NCBI RefSeq assembly: GCF_041261445.1 | Contig: NZ_JBGCCU010000004.1 | Span: 518,484 to 582,483 of the forward strand | Direction: 5' to 3' | Length of the DNA stretch: 64,000 nucleotides | Source: Catenulispora sp. EB89 | GTDB taxonomy: Bacteria; Actinomycetota; Actinomycetes; Streptomycetales; Catenulisporaceae | Shown here: one piece after another, positions 62,919-64,000 of the stretch | Layout of the letters: every line of letters starts with the position of its first letter | How positions within the stretch are numbered: position 1 is the stretch's first letter | Translations under genes and position numbers: made by a program | The notes under the pieces: generated by a model | The model's input: the letters and a program-made list of their open reading frames with translations, nothing else | The model's database searches: none | Told to the model about the DNA's origin: nothing

Positions 62919-63948
62919 GGCCACGACGATGACCGACGCGGCCGAGACCCTCCCGGCCGGGCGGACCGGGCGGTTCGGCCGCCCGAGCACCCGCTGGCTG
63001 CGCGAGTTCTCGCTGCTGCCGGCGATGGCGCTGCTGATCCTGATCGGCTTCATCGAATCGCCGGACTTCCTGACCTCGGACAACTTCCTGGCGATGCTCC
63101 AGCAGTCCACCGAGCTCAGCGTGCTGGTCTTGGCCGAGGCGCTGATCCTGATCAGCGGCCGCATGGACCTGTCGCTGGAGTCGACGGTGACGCTGGCGCC
63201 GGTGATCGCGCTGTGGCTGGTGCTGCCGACGTCCGGGAACCGGTTCAACGGCCTGGGCTTCGGCGCCGAGTGGATGGCGATCCCGGTGTGCCTGCTGGTC
63301 GGGGCGGCGGTCGGGGCCGTGAACGGCTTCCTGATCCTGAAGATGAACCTGAACGGGTTCGTCGTCACCCTCGGGATGCTGACGATGCTGCACGGCCTGG
63401 TGATCGTCATCGACGGCGGGCAGACCATCTTCACGCTGCCGCCGTCGTTCGCCTACCTGGGACGCACCGTCTGGTTCGGGCAGCCGGCCTCGGTCTGGAT
63501 CTGCGGGCTGCTGTTCGTGATCGGCATCGCCGCCCTGGGCTGGTACCGCCACGGCCGCGCGGTATACGCGATCGGCGGCAACCCGGCGGCCGCCAAGGCC
63601 GCCGGCATCCGCGTGGAGCGCACGGTGTGGATCGTGCTGATCATCGGCTCGATGCTCGCCGCCTTCGCCGGGATGCTGTACACCGGCCGCCTCGGCTCGG
63701 CCTCGGCGAGCGCCGGCACCGGGAAGATCTTCCAGGTGTTCGCCGCGACGGTGATCGGCGGCGTGAGCATGAACGGCGGGCGCGGTTCGCTGTTCGGGGC
63801 GCTCACCGGGGTGCTGACGCTGCGGCTGATCGAGAACGTGCTGACGTTCGGGCACGTGTCGCCGAACGACATCGAGTTCTTCGACGGCCTGGTGATCCTG
63901 GTGGCGCTGGTCGTCTCGCGGTACACCTCGGGCGCCGCGCAAGAATGA
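62911..63948 (+). CDS. Sugar ABC transporter permease (RbsC-like)
   Basis: A 345-residue inner-membrane permease with about eight to ten helices of the ribose/xylose type. Hallmarks are LILISGRMDLSLESTVTLAP, AAVGAVNGFLILKMNLNGFV and the cytosolic coupling region YAIGGNPAAAKAAGIRVERT. The final GLVILVALVVSRYTSGAAQE is normal. It overlaps the ATPase gene by 8 bp (ATGAGTGA), so the two are coupled. It completes the importer with the binding protein at 58927. Confidence 0.93.
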   Translation: MSEATTMTDAAETLPAGRTGRFGRPSTRWLREFSLLPAMALLILIGFIESPDFLTSDNFLAMLQQSTELSVLVLAEALILISGRMDLSLESTVTLAPVIALWLVLPTSGNRFNGLGFGAEWMAIPVCLLVGAAVGAVNGFLILKMNLNGFVVTLGMLTMLHGLVIVIDGGQTIFTLPPSFAYLGRTVWFGQPASVWICGLLFVIGIAALGWYRHGRAVYAIGGNPAAAKAAGIRVERTVWIVLIIGSMLAAFAGMLYTGRLGSASASAGTGKIFQVFAATVIGGVSMNGGRGSLFGALTGVLTLRLIENVLTFGHVSPNDIEFFDGLVILVALVVSRYTSGAAQE

Positions 63949-63960
63949 GGTGAAGAGCGG

Positions 63961-64000
63961 TGGGGGGGGGGGGCGGGGGGAGCCCCCGCCCCGCCCCCCC
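63961..64000. other. G-run / C-run inverted low-complexity at the window end
   Basis: A run of 12 G, then CGGGGGG, is followed by AG and a mirrored C-rich stretch. It can form a very strong hairpin (terminator of the permease gene) or a G-quadruplex, but long homopolymers at a sequence end can also be assembly artefacts. Confidence 0.5.

Overview
The window is high-GC actinobacterial chromosome. Chaplin-type surface domains, the xenobiotic-response-type regulator / DUF397 / histidine-kinase-like ATPase trio, frequent GTG starts and the gene order around clpS, pncB, hppD, murA and malic enzyme all point to a filamentous, Streptomyces-like organism (Streptomycetales or Catenulisporales are my best guesses). 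The species cannot be told from sequence alone.

Layout. 1-5.4 kb: 3'-truncated guaA, an amidase, then a DUF397 protein, an RsbW-like ATPase and a DUF5753 regulator, with two inverted copies of a 15-bp element near them. 5.4-16.2 kb: a large proline-rich membrane protein with PRTPPNxGP repeats, an orphan LuxR-type DNA-binding protein, an alpha/beta hydrolase divergent from a TetR regulator, a ZIP metal transporter, DUF4262 and SCO6745-like proteins, and a very unusual six-chaplin surface protein. 16.3-30.3 kb: mostly conserved core (DUF2017-clpS, pncB-pncA, DUF2510 protein, hppD with its AsnC-type regulator, a DUF5819-HTTM pair, IclR and AraC regulators, an MFS exporter), interrupted by a 0.6-kb imperfect repeat array. 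30.3-35.3 kb: a polymorphic-toxin cassette, a 1521-residue RHS protein with an N-terminal type VII secretion-like signal and a C-terminal DddA/SCP1.201-like cytidine-deaminase toxin, followed by an Imm1-like immunity gene. 35.5-51.9 kb: a DEAH helicase, a three-subunit xanthine-dehydrogenase-like molybdenum enzyme, DUF3039, a secreted SGNH-hydrolase/ricin-lectin protein, yqgE, murA, a DIP1984-family gene, a tRNA-like element with a strong terminator, malic enzyme, a cold-shock protein and galE.

52.0-63.9 kb is a sugar-acid catabolic locus. Seven tightly packed minus-strand genes (hydrolase, L-fuconate dehydratase, SDR, aldo/keto reductase, lutA, lutB, lutC) are divergent from a sugar ABC importer (binding protein, ATPase, permease). 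Together they would import a sugar such as L-fucose, oxidise it to a 2-keto-3-deoxy acid, oxidise that again, cleave it to pyruvate plus L-lactate, and burn the lactate with LutABC. A complete TnpB (IS605-family RNA-guided nuclease type) lies antisense inside the ABC operon between the binding-protein and ATPase genes.

The strongest candidates for a noteworthy system are the RHS-deaminase/Imm1 cassette, the six-chaplin His-rich sortase-anchored protein, and the fucose-to-lactate operon with TnpB embedded in its transporter.
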